From Spirochaetales bacterium (GTDB lineage: Bacteria; Spirochaetota; Spirochaetia; Treponematales; UBA12059): DNA of 11,184 nucleotides. Where the stretch lies: the NCBI GenBank assembly GCA_016938515.1, contig JAFGUM010000181.1, forward strand, positions 1-11,184, written 5' to 3'. The notes beneath the pieces were generated by a model. The model did no database searches and was not told where the DNA came from. It saw only the letters and a list, made by a program, of their open reading frames with translations. This document shows positions 1 through 8,337 of the stretch, piece by piece (the first letter of the stretch is position 1; each line of letters starts with the position of its first letter). The position numbers and the translations under genes are program-made.

Positions 1-39
1 CCCGATACGCGAAGTTTTAGCACCTGTTGGCGCGGTAAA

Positions 40-711
40 TTAGCCAGCCCGCGGCATAGTCGGGCGAATTGTCGGCCCACCCCCAAGCGGGTCATCGTCC
101 CTCATGCCAACCAGAAACAACACGCGGGAGAGGGCTTCGAGCAACGCTTCCGGCAAAGCCTTGCGTTCTCCGGCAGAATCTGGATCTATCGACGCGAGCT
201 CTGTCCCCATATCGGCCATAAGCGGAGGCTCGACCCCGAACGAGTCGAGGAGCTCTGTCCCCGTCGCCGATCTAACCCCACTTCCCGATGTCGCCAGCTT
301 GCACGCCGAGAAAACCGGGACGCCGCGCTTGTCCCTGACAGCCGAGAACGCGAACATCCTGCAGATGAGTGGTCTGGCTTCGTAGACGGTACAGTGGTAC
401 GGCGTATCGTCAGCGTACAGCGGGCAGCCAACGCGACCGTCCTCGTATACCCGCGGCTCGAGTCCGTTGGCAACCAGCGAGTACGCTCGCCCTGGATCTG
501 CAGCAGCAAGGTACACGGCTACGTACGACGCCTCTAGCGGCAAAATATCCGGCACGAAGCCTTCGCAGCAGCTCCCGCAGCCGAATGGACACGATATTCC
601 CGATGCTTCAGTGAACGCGGCAACGGCGGCATCAGCCCTGTGGTACAGGTATGCCAGGGATTCAAGACGTTCCGCCAGTAGCGATGGGGGGAGAATGCTC
701 GTAGTATCCAC
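40..711 (-). CDS. YkgJ-family cysteine-cluster (zinc/iron-chelating) protein
   Basis: The 223-residue protein carries the cysteine pattern of the YkgJ/CxxCxxCC family, proposed to bind zinc or an iron-sulfur centre. C41, C45, C48 and C49 form the first cluster. C96 (GCPL), C107 and C117 (RPLICR) follow in the usual order, and C137 is an extra one. There is no signal peptide or membrane segment, so it is probably cytoplasmic. The biochemical role of the family is unknown. The start is GTG at 709-711, chosen because a GGAG ribosome-binding site lies 7 nt upstream; the stop is TAA. It is the last gene of a leftward cluster after uvrC and the VanZ-like gene, 90 bp behind the latter, so it may be co-transcribed or have its own promoter. 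The C-terminal 80 residues beyond the cysteine core are not recognisable. Family assignment is fairly sure; function is not. Confidence 0.85.
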   Translation of the reverse strand: MDTTSILPPSLLAERLESLAYLYHRADAAVAAFTEASGISCPFGCGSCCEGFVPDILPLEASYVAVYLAAADPGRAYSLVANGLEPRVYEDGRVGCPLYADDTPYHCTVYEARPLICRMFAFSAVRDKRGVPVFSACKLATSGSGVRSATGTELLDSFGVEPPLMADMGTELASIDPDSAGERKALPEALLEALSRVLFLVGMRDDDPLGGGPTIRPTMPRAG

Positions 712-801
712 AGGTGTACTCCGCGATGCTCAGAAGTCCGACTGCCGCGAATGTAATCCCGCGCCCCGTCCTCGTCAATAACCCCGCAGGCACCGGGAAG
801 T

Positions 802-1203
802 TTAGCGCCTTGACCCATCGTAAAAATGAATGCCGACCAGGGACAGCGTGCGTGACGCCAGCCCCGACAGAGGTCGCCTGGCTACCAGCCCGACTCCCAG
901 CCCGGCCATATCCGCGATCGCGTCGATTAGTTCCGAAGCCCGGCCGTCCACGAACAGCTGCAAGGCTTCTGTAAGCGCTGAAAAGAGCAAGCCGAAAACA
1001 ACGGCAGTCACGAGTCGCCCGCGCTTATCGAGCCTGAAATCAAGGTGCAGCGATACCGCCAGAGCCAGAAACAGGCAGAAGTGCACCGCCTTGTCCAGGC
1101 CGGGTATGCCCGGCGCGCTGGGTAAGGCCGAACCCGGCAGCAGCACAGCCACCAGGATGAGCGCGCTCGTAGCCACAGTCAGGCCAGGGAAAGTTCCCGT
1201 CAT
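802..1203 (-). CDS. VanZ-like small integral membrane protein
   Basis: This 133-residue hydrophobic protein has about four membrane segments (roughly residues 7-24, 39-54, 63-84 and 92-108). It also has the polar signature of the VanZ-like family: D37-K38 followed by H41-F42 at the start of helix 2, then E79, Q82, R88 and D94 in an EALQ...GR...D arrangement. VanZ proper confers low-level teicoplanin resistance, but most short VanZ-like proteins have no known function, so resistance should not be inferred. The ATG overlaps the uvrC stop in an ATGA (1200-1203), implying translational coupling with uvrC. The C-terminal 25 residues are basic and probably cytoplasmic. A 90-bp gap without a clear terminator separates it from the YkgJ-type gene. 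The link to uvrC looks positional rather than functional. Confidence 0.8.
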   Translation of the reverse strand: MTGTFPGLTVATSALILVAVLLPGSALPSAPGIPGLDKAVHFCLFLALAVSLHLDFRLDKRGRLVTAVVFGLLFSALTEALQLFVDGRASELIDAIADMAGLGVGLVARRPLSGLASRTLSLVGIHFYDGSRR

Positions 1204-3026
1204 GCCCCGTCCCTCCCCGCAGATCCCGCTCCAGCGCGTTCCGCCGCTGCCCTCACCGCGACCGCGGTGTCCTGGTTACAACCTACCCGCTTGGCAATGT
1301 ATGACGGCTCAGCTTCGGCAACCGCGGCGAGCGAGCCAAATTCGACCATCAAGCGCTTCGCCCGCGCAGGCCCCACGCCAGCAACCGACTCCAGCACCGC
1401 AAAGCCTACGTCTTTGCCTCTCAGCCGCTGGTTCATACCCGTGGCGAAACGGTGCGCCTCGTCACGGATAGCCACGACCAGGCGCAGGGCAGCAGAGTCT
1501 TTTGGCAAGACGATCGGGGTTTTGGCGCCATGGGGCCACAGCTCTTCATTCTCCTTGGCCAAACCGACCACAGGGGTGTCCAGGCCGAGCGCGTCGAGTA
1601 TTTCCCATGCCGCGTTTACCTGTCCGCGACCGCCGTCTATCAGTACCAGGTCTGGCGCTTCGGCCTCGTCGTTGGCGACCCGCGTGTAGTGGCGGGCCGC
1701 GGCCTCACGCATGGCGCCAAAATCATCGATACCGCCTTCCAGGCTCTTGATCTTGAAAATCCTGTACCCTTTCTTGTTCGGCGCGCCGTTCCGGAACGAC
1801 ACGAGCGAGGCCACCGTATGCTTGCCCGCCAGCTGGGCTATATCGAAGCCCTCTATAAGCTCGGGAACGGCTTCCAGATCCAGCGCGGACCTGAGAGCTT
1901 CCAGCGCTTCCAGATCCCCCGATTCGCGGCGCCTCTTGGCGAGATCCTCACCGGCGTTGTAGCGGGCCATCGCGAGCGCGGCTTCGTGTCGCCGTTCATC
2001 AGGCGTGCGCAGCCTGAAATCAGCGCCAAGACTGGAGCGCAGGTATGCCACCGTCATAGCGAGCCCGTCATCGTCCTGCACGAAGACCTCGGGCGGGGGT
2101 AGTCTATCCTCGGCATAGTATACAGCCAGAAACTCGGCAGCCGCCTCGACCTCGGCGCCAAAACTGCGCTCCCGGTACAGATCCCTGCCCACGAGCTTGC
2201 CGCCGCGCGTCTGGAACACGACAAAGTCAATCAATGTACCGTCCGAAGCCCAAGCTACGTAGTCGCGATCGCCGTAGGCAAAATCGACGACGCTCGAGTC
2301 ACCGCGGAAGGCTTCTATAGCCTGTATCGAATCCCGTAGCGCGGCGGCCTTTTCAAACTGAAGCGCGGCTGCCGCGGCGTCCATCTCAGCCCGCAGTGAT
2401 GAGACAAGGGCCGCTGAATCCCCCGACAGGAGCGTGGCCACGCGCTCCACCTGCACCGCGTACTCTTCTTTAGTCGTCTTTCCGGCGCAGGGCGCGCTGC
2501 ATCTGCCTATGTGGTAGTACATGCACGGGGTTTCTCTCGCGCGCAAGGTCTTGCAGCGCCGGAGCGGGAAGAGGCGCCTGACGAGATCCAGATACCGGTC
2601 TATCACTTCGGCGCTCGGATAGGGTCCGAAGTACCGGCTACCATCGTCGATGATACGGCGAGTCCTGAAGACCCGTGGAAATTCTTCGTTCGTTATCCGT
2701 ATCGACGGGTAGGTTTTCCCGTCTTTCAGGTTTACGTTGTACCGGGGAACATGCCGCTTGATGAGTGTGTTCTCAAGAAGCAGCGCTTCGAACTCTGTAT
2801 CCGTCAGTATCCACTCGAGGGAGGCCGCCCTTGAAACAAGATGTCTCGTCTTGACGTCCCGTTTGCCGGAAAAATATGACCCAAGCCTCGTCTTGAGTGA
2901 TTTGGCCTTGCCAACGTATATGACGACGCCCTTTTCGTTCTTCCAGAGGTATACACCAGGGGATTCAGGCGCCTGCCTGGCTATTAATCGCAATCCGCTG
3001 GAAGGCCGGGCTTTATTCTCGTTCAT
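1200..3026 (-). CDS. uvrC: UvrABC excinuclease subunit C
   Basis: UvrC is the dual-incision nuclease of bacterial nucleotide excision repair. UvrB at a lesion recruits it, and it cuts 3' and then 5' of the damage. The 608 residues match the usual length of about 600. In order there is an N-terminal GIY-YIG nuclease (GVY at 24-26, YVG at 37-39) for the 3' cut. A four-cysteine segment follows (C158, C168, C176, C180), matching the ligands of the [4Fe-4S] cluster reported for UvrC. Next come a UVR helix pair that contacts UvrB (about 205-240) and an RNase H-like nuclease for the 5' cut, with probable catalytic D395 (FDIAQ), D464 (LIDGG) and H525 (DEAHRFA). The end is a helix-hairpin-helix DNA-binding region (GVGPARA at 550-556, to about 598). 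All key residues are present, so it should be active. The start has only a weak GAAGAA ribosome-binding site. It is the first gene of the leftward cluster, overlaps the VanZ-like gene by 4 bp and is divergent from the operon at 3129. Confidence 0.97.
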   Translation of the reverse strand: MNENKARPSSGLRLIARQAPESPGVYLWKNEKGVVIYVGKAKSLKTRLGSYFSGKRDVKTRHLVSRAASLEWILTDTEFEALLLENTLIKRHVPRYNVNLKDGKTYPSIRITNEEFPRVFRTRRIIDDGSRYFGPYPSAEVIDRYLDLVRRLFPLRRCKTLRARETPCMYYHIGRCSAPCAGKTTKEEYAVQVERVATLLSGDSAALVSSLRAEMDAAAAALQFEKAAALRDSIQAIEAFRGDSSVVDFAYGDRDYVAWASDGTLIDFVVFQTRGGKLVGRDLYRERSFGAEVEAAAEFLAVYYAEDRLPPPEVFVQDDDGLAMTVAYLRSSLGADFRLRTPDERRHEAALAMARYNAGEDLAKRRRESGDLEALEALRSALDLEAVPELIEGFDIAQLAGKHTVASLVSFRNGAPNKKGYRIFKIKSLEGGIDDFGAMREAAARHYTRVANDEAEAPDLVLIDGGRGQVNAAWEILDALGLDTPVVGLAKENEELWPHGAKTPIVLPKDSAALRLVVAIRDEAHRFATGMNQRLRGKDVGFAVLESVAGVGPARAKRLMVEFGSLAAVAEAEPSYIAKRVGCNQDTAVAVRAAAERAGAGSAGRDGA

Positions 3027-3077
3027 TTTCTTCGATAATATGATAGCGGGGTTTCGTCATAATGTGGAGCCTCCCTG

Positions 3078-3099
3078 GCCTGACGGCACGCCGTAAGGC
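3078..3099. promoter_or_regulatory. Imperfect dyad in the divergent uvrC / secreted-protein spacer
   Basis: The 102-bp spacer 3027-3128 must hold the promoters of both divergent transcription units. It contains GCCTGACGGC-AC-GCCGTAAGGC, two 10-bp arms with one mismatch. No T-tract follows on either strand, so a terminator is unlikely. An operator or an incidental palindrome is more plausible. I see no convincing -35/-10 pair for either direction, only TATCAT close to uvrC and CATAAT at 3058-3063 on the plus strand. Confidence 0.3.
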
Positions 3100-3128
3100 A
3101 AAACCATGAGATAGAGGATCTACGCAGC

Positions 3129-4673
3129 ATGATCGCCAGTTTCCACGCCTTTGCACCCGGACGACTCGTACGCTTCATCGTGGCCGTGGCACTGGTATCA
3201 ATACCGACCGTATGTGCGTCTACCGTCGGGGCGGACGAATCGCTCATCATAGACGCGACAACCGTATCTCCATCCTCGGCACAACCCTGGCGGTTCGAAG
3301 GAACGCAACCCGACGCACCTGATGGAACCAGTATAACACTGACGCCAGGTCCCGCGGGAGCAGATACGCAAACAGACCTGTATCTGTCGTTTGACAAGCC
3401 CGTACCCGAAGACGGCGTTGGCCACTGGACGGCAAAAACGATCGGCCCATACCAGCGATCAGAGGCTTCCAGATTCGGTGATGGCGCGGGCTCGTTTCGC
3501 GCCCCCGCCACAAAACTGGTGTTACGCCCTACAGATGACGCGTTCTTCGTGCCCGAAACACCGCTAGGCGACCTGACGCTCGAGTTCTGGCTCAAGCCAA
3601 CGCGCGCCGACTCCGGCGAAATCGTGTTCTTGTGGAAGTCAAACAGGAGAGCCGGAAAAGCCTGGCTACCGCAGCAGATATCATGCATCGTGCTCAAGAA
3701 CAGGATCGTATTCGGCTTTCTCAACTTCTTCGCGGCTTCCGATGCCACTTCGACGACGCTGAGCCTGCAGGGCTCGTCCGTGCTCATCCCCGGTTCGTGG
3801 TCCCACCATCTCGTACGCTTCGACTCGAGTACTGGTTTGCTCGAATACGCCCAGAACGGTGAGGTCGAGGCGATAGCGTACGCTACGTCAACGGGCAGAG
3901 AGTCCGGCACCGTGTACACACCCATCTCCGGAGCCTCGGCAAGGCTCGAGATGGGGCTCAACTATACCGGTCTGATAGACGAGTTCAAACTCGGCGCGTC
4001 TCTCGTCGACGCCCCAATCCTCCGACGTTACCCCGCGTCCGGAGGGGTCGCCGTATCGCCGGTTATGGATCTGGGGGAAACCAATTCGAAAATCGTAGCC
4101 ATCACGCCCAAGACGAGGACACCCGGCGAGTCAGCCGTACACTGGAGCTACCGGGTGAGCGATTCCCCGGCTGGATGGACGGCAGACTCGCCAGCCTGGA
4201 TCCCGTTCACACCCGGCACCCTGCAGCCAGTAAACGGAGCACCCCCCAGCGGGCGCTACCTGCAGATCCACGCAACGCTGTACCCTGACGCGTCGGGAGA
4301 ATCATCGCCAACCGTCGCGGACATAGTCGTAGCATACCAGAAGGATGATCCGCCATCACCACCGCCGCGTGTTTCAGCGGCCCCGGGGGACAAGCGCATC
4401 ACCGTGCGCTGGTCCACCGTAGCAGAATCCGACATCAGCGGATATGTGGTATACTATGGTCTGCGTTCTGGTGACTATTTTGGGAGCGGCGCCCGCGAAG
4501 GCGCGAGCCCGATATTCGTCGAGGATGCCGGAGCTACCAGCCTCACGCTGAATGGCCTCGAAAACGGAACGCTGTATTTCATTGCGGTAGCCGCGTACGA
4601 CGGCGCCACGCCGCCCCACATCGGGGAATTCTCGCGCGAGCTTACTGCGCGCCCATCGAGGGTCTCGCCATGA
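3129..4673 (+). CDS. Secreted LamG-like / fibronectin type III protein
   Basis: The 514-residue protein begins with a Sec-type signal peptide: a basic N-region to R15, a hydrophobic core at 16-29 and likely cleavage after A30 or A35. It lacks a proper lipobox, so it is probably periplasmic or exported rather than lipidated. Residues about 110-290 look like a concanavalin/LamG jelly roll, with FWLKP at 153-157, a GSWSHHLVRFD strand at 222-232, a TGLLEY turn near 235 and an IDEFKL motif at 283-288. Residues 300-405 form another beta-rich segment, with a SGRYLQIHATL strand typical of sandwich modules. Residues 411-506 are a fibronectin type III domain. No catalytic motif is visible, so a binding or structural role is most likely, with ligand unknown. 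The ATG is preceded by AGAGGA about 10 nt upstream. The TGA overlaps the ATG of the TPR gene by 4 bp, arguing for coupled expression. Confidence 0.75.
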   Translation: MIASFHAFAPGRLVRFIVAVALVSIPTVCASTVGADESLIIDATTVSPSSAQPWRFEGTQPDAPDGTSITLTPGPAGADTQTDLYLSFDKPVPEDGVGHWTAKTIGPYQRSEASRFGDGAGSFRAPATKLVLRPTDDAFFVPETPLGDLTLEFWLKPTRADSGEIVFLWKSNRRAGKAWLPQQISCIVLKNRIVFGFLNFFAASDATSTTLSLQGSSVLIPGSWSHHLVRFDSSTGLLEYAQNGEVEAIAYATSTGRESGTVYTPISGASARLEMGLNYTGLIDEFKLGASLVDAPILRRYPASGGVAVSPVMDLGETNSKIVAITPKTRTPGESAVHWSYRVSDSPAGWTADSPAWIPFTPGTLQPVNGAPPSGRYLQIHATLYPDASGESSPTVADIVVAYQKDDPPSPPPRVSAAPGDKRITVRWSTVAESDISGYVVYYGLRSGDYFGSGAREGASPIFVEDAGATSLTLNGLENGTLYFIAVAAYDGATPPHIGEFSRELTARPSRVSP

Positions 4674-7465
4674 TCGAAGCGAAGAAGGGTTCAGACAACC
4701 TCACCCGCGCGCGCAACGCGCTCCGTCTGCGTGATTTCGAGACAGCCGAGCGCTTTGCCCGCAAGCATCTACTCGGAGACCCTACGTCAAGACAGGCCAG
4801 GCAGGTTCTCGGCACGGTGTACATGCGCACAAATAGGCCCAACGAAGCGCTTTCCGCCTTCGCCAAAGCCGTCGAGCTTGACCACAAGGACGTCCGCGCG
4901 CTTGAAGGCATGGCAGTTTCGTACCTACGACTCGACAAACCACTCGACGCGCTCTCCGCTCTGGAACGGGCCATAGAGCTGGCTCCAGGCGACGCCGAAC
5001 TGCTTTTCAACCTGGGAAACGCGCACAAGGCCCTGGGTCAGCTCAGAGAAGCCGAAGCGTCGTTTACAAAGGCACTGGAGCGGGATTCCAAACACGTCAT
5101 CGCCTACAACAATCTTGGCAACGTCTACATGGCTCTGGGCGATCACTCAAGGGCGGTGCAGATATTCTGGCGCGGGCTATCGGTAGACCCAAACTATCCA
5201 TCGTTCCACTTCAACCTTGGCCTCGCGTACGAAGCCCTGGGCAAGCCACAAGATGCTCTCAACGAGTACGACGCCGCGGTTAAAGGCAGGCCCGGCTGGA
5301 TAGAAGCCATGATGCGCTACGGTGAGTGCCTCGCTCGCAATGGCGAACAGAAGCGATCCATAGACACGTACTCGCAGATAATAGCGATAGACCAGAAGAA
5401 CGCCGCCGCCAGAAACGGTATCGGCCTGGCCTACGCGGAAGCGGGCAAGCCAGACGAAGCCGTCAGCTGGTTCCGTCAAGCGCTTGAAGCAGACCCCAAG
5501 TATCTCACCGCGGCGGTCAACATCCAGGACGTACTCGAGAAAACAGGGCGCTACGCAGAAGCCGTTGGAGAAATACAGGCTCTAGTCGATCTGATGCCAG
5601 ACAACGACGGCCTGCGCGTCCAGCTAGCCAGACTGTACCGCGCTCTCGGGCACATAGACCTGTCAATGAATACCGTCAAAGAGGTGCTCAGGCGCTCCCC
5701 CAACGATATCGAGGCGCTTAAAATATACGGGGCGCTCCTCCAAACGCTCGGGAAACCCGAAAAAGCCAAAGACGTGTATCGCAAGATCGTCAGACTCGAT
5801 CCCAAGCAGGCGTCCTTCAAGATAGAGCTGGCACGGCTGCATCGGGAAGCGGGCGATGCCGATTCCGCGATCAGCGAACTGGAAGAATACCTCGTTTCCA
5901 GGCCGAGAGACTCGAGCGCCAGGATAGAGCTGGCCCGCGCGTACGCGGACAAGGGCGAGCACGCCCACGCGGCCCAGATACTCAGAGAGGTCACCGACGC
6001 CAAACCGGACGACGCCGAGGCGTGGCTGGAACTGTCAGCCGCGTATCAGGCATTGGGTGACAAGGATCACGCCGTCGAAGCCGCGGATAAACTCGTAAAC
6101 CTGCGGGGTGGCAGGGGGCGCGACGAGGACATGGATGGCCTCAACGATTCGCTCGAGGCGTACGAAAGCGCCGTGCGCGCGTATTCTTCGGATATGCGCG
6201 AAGCCTGGGAGCGCAACATCAGCGTGCTTCGCGAAGCCATAAGGCCGGAGAACGCCACAACTGGCGCCTCAGCGGCGGATGATGAGACAGGCGCTCTTTT
6301 TGGCCTTGGCAACGCTGAGGCGATACCGGTAGACGAAGCAGAAGAGCTTATGTTCCTCGAGGATAGAGACGAGCCACTCGACGGCGAAACCGACGAGGAC
6401 GAGGAATCCTTCCTCGACGAAGAACCAGATGACGACGAGCCACGCCTGGATGCTCTGCTGGACGGGCAAGACCTATACAGCCCCGAGCCCGCGGCGGTGG
6501 CCCCTGCACCGGAACCCGAGCGGGTACAACCCGAGCGGGTGCAACCCGAACCATCCAGAGAAGCACCCGAAGCTCCGGCACAGAGGCCAGCGGACGCATC
6601 GCCAACGCCTCCAGCGCCATCTCCGTATCAATCCCAGGCGCCTGCAGCCTATCCTCCTTTTCCACCGTATCCTCCGTTCCCTCCATACCCGACACCTCCC
6701 CCGAAGAAGGGAAAGCAAAAACCGCCGAGTCTGGAGCCACTGGATCTGTCCCAACCCCTTGAAGACGCGGAGGAAGGTCTCGAGTACATCGATGAACCCG
6801 CCCTTGATACCCTTGACGACGAAGAAAGCCTGGAAGAAGCGCCTCTGGACGCGCTTGCCGACGATGCTGCGGCAGAAGACCTCGCGGAAGAAGCCCCCGC
6901 TGAGCCAGAACCTGAACCTGAGGATGAAATCGTCGCGGACGAACCATCCGAAGAATCCCTGCCTATCGATGATGAGCTCGCGGATGAACCCGAGGAGCCG
7001 GAAATACCACCAGACGACGTGATCACCGAAGAGGAAGACGAGGATCCGTGGGCAGAGGAGACTGGCAGGCCGCAGAAGCAGCTTCCAGAGCCAGAGCCAG
7101 AGCCAGAGCCGGAACCGGAACCGGAGCCGGAGCCCGCGCCGGTACCAGTGCCGCCTCCACTGCCGGAAAACAAGTTGGCTTCCGAAAAACCCAGCCCTGA
7201 ACGCCAGAAAATTGACCCGTTCGGCGAAGAGGCGGCCAAACTATACGTCTACCTCAAGGATCTGTCGCGAAGCCTGCCGTCAGAAAAGCAGACGGCGATG
7301 GAACAGAGCGGCATGGCCGCGAAGCTCGATGCAATCATTGAACGAGGCTCAAAGCGTTTCGTTTCGCCTCCCATACCATCGGAGATCCTGGGGGTTCCTG
7401 TGTCGCCGCGCCTCGCCAAACTCATAGACTTTATGCGCCGGGAGAAGCACAATGCCGGAAACTGA
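4670..7465 (+). CDS. TPR scaffold protein with acidic, proline-rich tail
   Basis: The 931-residue protein has no signal peptide or membrane segment and is probably cytoplasmic. Residues about 8-475 are a run of roughly thirteen 34-residue tetratricopeptide repeats with typical A-L-G-x-A-Y and A-x-x-x-F/Y-x-x-A-L-x-x-D-P spacing, for example around 110-205. TPRs make a superhelical surface for protein partners. Residues about 535-830 are low complexity: very rich in Glu/Asp, with an ERVQP repeat, two YPPFPP units (661-672) and eight Pro-Glu dipeptides (806-821). This part is probably a disordered linker. Residues about 850-925 are helical and charged, perhaps a second docking domain, not recognised. 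The gene overlaps its upstream neighbour by 4 bp and the HDOD gene downstream by 14 bp, which makes those products its likely partners. It is clearly a TPR protein; its specific role is unknown. Confidence 0.9.
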   Translation: MIEAKKGSDNLTRARNALRLRDFETAERFARKHLLGDPTSRQARQVLGTVYMRTNRPNEALSAFAKAVELDHKDVRALEGMAVSYLRLDKPLDALSALERAIELAPGDAELLFNLGNAHKALGQLREAEASFTKALERDSKHVIAYNNLGNVYMALGDHSRAVQIFWRGLSVDPNYPSFHFNLGLAYEALGKPQDALNEYDAAVKGRPGWIEAMMRYGECLARNGEQKRSIDTYSQIIAIDQKNAAARNGIGLAYAEAGKPDEAVSWFRQALEADPKYLTAAVNIQDVLEKTGRYAEAVGEIQALVDLMPDNDGLRVQLARLYRALGHIDLSMNTVKEVLRRSPNDIEALKIYGALLQTLGKPEKAKDVYRKIVRLDPKQASFKIELARLHREAGDADSAISELEEYLVSRPRDSSARIELARAYADKGEHAHAAQILREVTDAKPDDAEAWLELSAAYQALGDKDHAVEAADKLVNLRGGRGRDEDMDGLNDSLEAYESAVRAYSSDMREAWERNISVLREAIRPENATTGASAADDETGALFGLGNAEAIPVDEAEELMFLEDRDEPLDGETDEDEESFLDEEPDDDEPRLDALLDGQDLYSPEPAAVAPAPEPERVQPERVQPEPSREAPEAPAQRPADASPTPPAPSPYQSQAPAAYPPFPPYPPFPPYPTPPPKKGKQKPPSLEPLDLSQPLEDAEEGLEYIDEPALDTLDDEESLEEAPLDALADDAAAEDLAEEAPAEPEPEPEDEIVADEPSEESLPIDDELADEPEEPEIPPDDVITEEEDEDPWAEETGRPQKQLPEPEPEPEPEPEPEPEPAPVPVPPPLPENKLASEKPSPERQKIDPFGEEAAKLYVYLKDLSRSLPSEKQTAMEQSGMAAKLDAIIERGSKRFVSPPIPSEILGVPVSPRLAKLIDFMRREKHNAGN
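6515..6544 (+). repeat. 15-bp tandem duplication in the TPR gene tail
   Basis: Two copies of CCCGAGCGGGTRCAA lie side by side (6515-6529 and 6530-6544), differing at one base. They encode a doubled PERVQ in the acidic, proline-rich tail. The unit length keeps the reading frame, and the near-identity suggests a recent duplication. Confidence 0.8.
6650..6685 (+). repeat. 18-bp imperfect tandem repeat encoding YPPFPP
   Basis: Two 18-bp units (6650-6667 and 6668-6685) each encode Tyr-Pro-Pro-Phe-Pro-Pro, followed by a partial third unit (Tyr-Pro). Third codon positions differ, so the protein repeat is kept while the DNA has drifted. It forms a stiff aromatic/proline stretch between two acidic regions of the TPR protein. 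Confidence 0.8.
7085..7132 (+). repeat. Hexanucleotide microsatellite encoding (Pro-Glu)8
   Basis: Eight 6-bp units, four CCAGAG, two CCGGAA and two CCGGAG, encode eight Pro-Glu dipeptides (residues 806-821 of the TPR protein). The first four copies are identical, a substrate for replication slippage. Gain or loss of units would stay in frame and change only the spacer length. Confidence 0.9.
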
Positions 7466-8321
7466 CAACATACGGCGCATTCGAGCCTACATCGGTTCGA
7501 TGCCCAGCCTGCCAACCACGGTTGCCAAGGTCATGGAAATCTGCAACAACCCAAAAGCCAGTCCCATAGACCTCGACAAAGTCATATCCCTCGACCCCGT
7601 CCTCATGGGCAAGGTTCTGAAGCTGATCAACTCAGCGTACTATGGTTTGCAAAACCAGGTTACGAGTCTCGTCAGGGCCATCATCATGCTAGGCGTCAAC
7701 ACGGTTAAAAACCTGGCGCTCAGCACCGCGGTGCTGGACAAGCTGGCTGACAAATCCGGGTTCCGGGCTCTCAACATGGAAGGGTTCTGGCGACACTCAC
7801 TGTGCGTCGGCGTAGTGGCAAAGATGCTTGCCAGGAAGAAAGGCGTCGAAGCGCAACGGCTCGACGAGTTCTTCGCCGCCGGCCTGTTGCACGATATCGG
7901 CAAGATACCCATGAACAACGTGCTTTCAGACTCGTACGTGCGAGCCATGGCCCTCGCCGATCGAGAACGCATCCCCATTCACCTGGCGGAAAAGCGCAGC
8001 ATCGACCTGGATCACGCGGAAGCGGGCTCCATGATAGCCGATGCATGGCATCTGGATGGCCCAATAGCCGACGCCATAAAATACCACCACGACCTTACTC
8101 TCTACGAAGGCAAAAGCCGGGACATAGTGCTCGCCGTGGCCGTAGCGGACTACTACGCGAGTCGCGAGGGCATCGGCTTCTCAGGCTGCCTGTATCCAGA
8201 GAAGCTGGCTCCGGAAGTGTTCCAGGAGCTCGGCGTACCAAAAGCCTGGCTGGACGAAATAGATGCGGCTGTAGCCGCAGAAATAGAAAAAGCATCCGTG
8301 TTCCTGAAGGTTAAATCCTGA
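7452..8321 (+). CDS. HDOD-domain protein with apparently intact HD metal site
   Basis: The 289-residue soluble protein matches the HDOD family. The N-terminal signature is seen at residues 17-80: MPSLPTTVAKVMEI, then SLDPVLMGKVLKLINSAYYG, then the AIIMLG helix. HDOD proteins act in bacterial signalling and regulation. Many have lost the catalytic residues of the HD phosphohydrolase fold. Here H115, H147-D148 (LLHDIGK), H188, H212/H213 and D233 are all placed as in metal-binding HD domains, so a phosphodiesterase or phosphohydrolase activity is possible but unproven. It is not a HD-GYP protein: I see no GYP motif. The ATG at 7452 has GGGAG 7 nt upstream and overlaps the TPR gene by 14 bp. The MBL-fold gene follows after 16 bp. 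A second messenger or partner cannot be named from the sequence. Confidence 0.9.
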   Translation: MPETDNIRRIRAYIGSMPSLPTTVAKVMEICNNPKASPIDLDKVISLDPVLMGKVLKLINSAYYGLQNQVTSLVRAIIMLGVNTVKNLALSTAVLDKLADKSGFRALNMEGFWRHSLCVGVVAKMLARKKGVEAQRLDEFFAAGLLHDIGKIPMNNVLSDSYVRAMALADRERIPIHLAEKRSIDLDHAEAGSMIADAWHLDGPIADAIKYHHDLTLYEGKSRDIVLAVAVADYYASREGIGFSGCLYPEKLAPEVFQELGVPKAWLDEIDAAVAAEIEKASVFLKVKS

Positions 8322-8337
8322 TCCCGGGAGATTGACA

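Noticed and set aside
830..1471. Rightward 213-codon frame across the VanZ-like gene and the end of uvrC
   Set aside because: Ser/Pro/Arg-rich shadow opposite two recognisable genes.
1452..2102. Rightward open frame of 216 codons inside uvrC
   Set aside because: It is fully antisense to the catalytic part of uvrC, without a recognisable product.
3023..3961. Leftward open frame of 312 codons opposite the secreted protein gene
   Set aside because: It lies antisense to a gene with a clear signal peptide and domains, has Ser/Pro/Arg-rich low-quality sequence and no family features. Long antisense frames are common in GC-rich genes.
6649..7239. Leftward Gly/Ser-rich frame with a (Gly-Ser)n run
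   Set aside because: The run is the exact antisense of the Pro-Glu microsatellite in the TPR gene, so it is a composition artefact.
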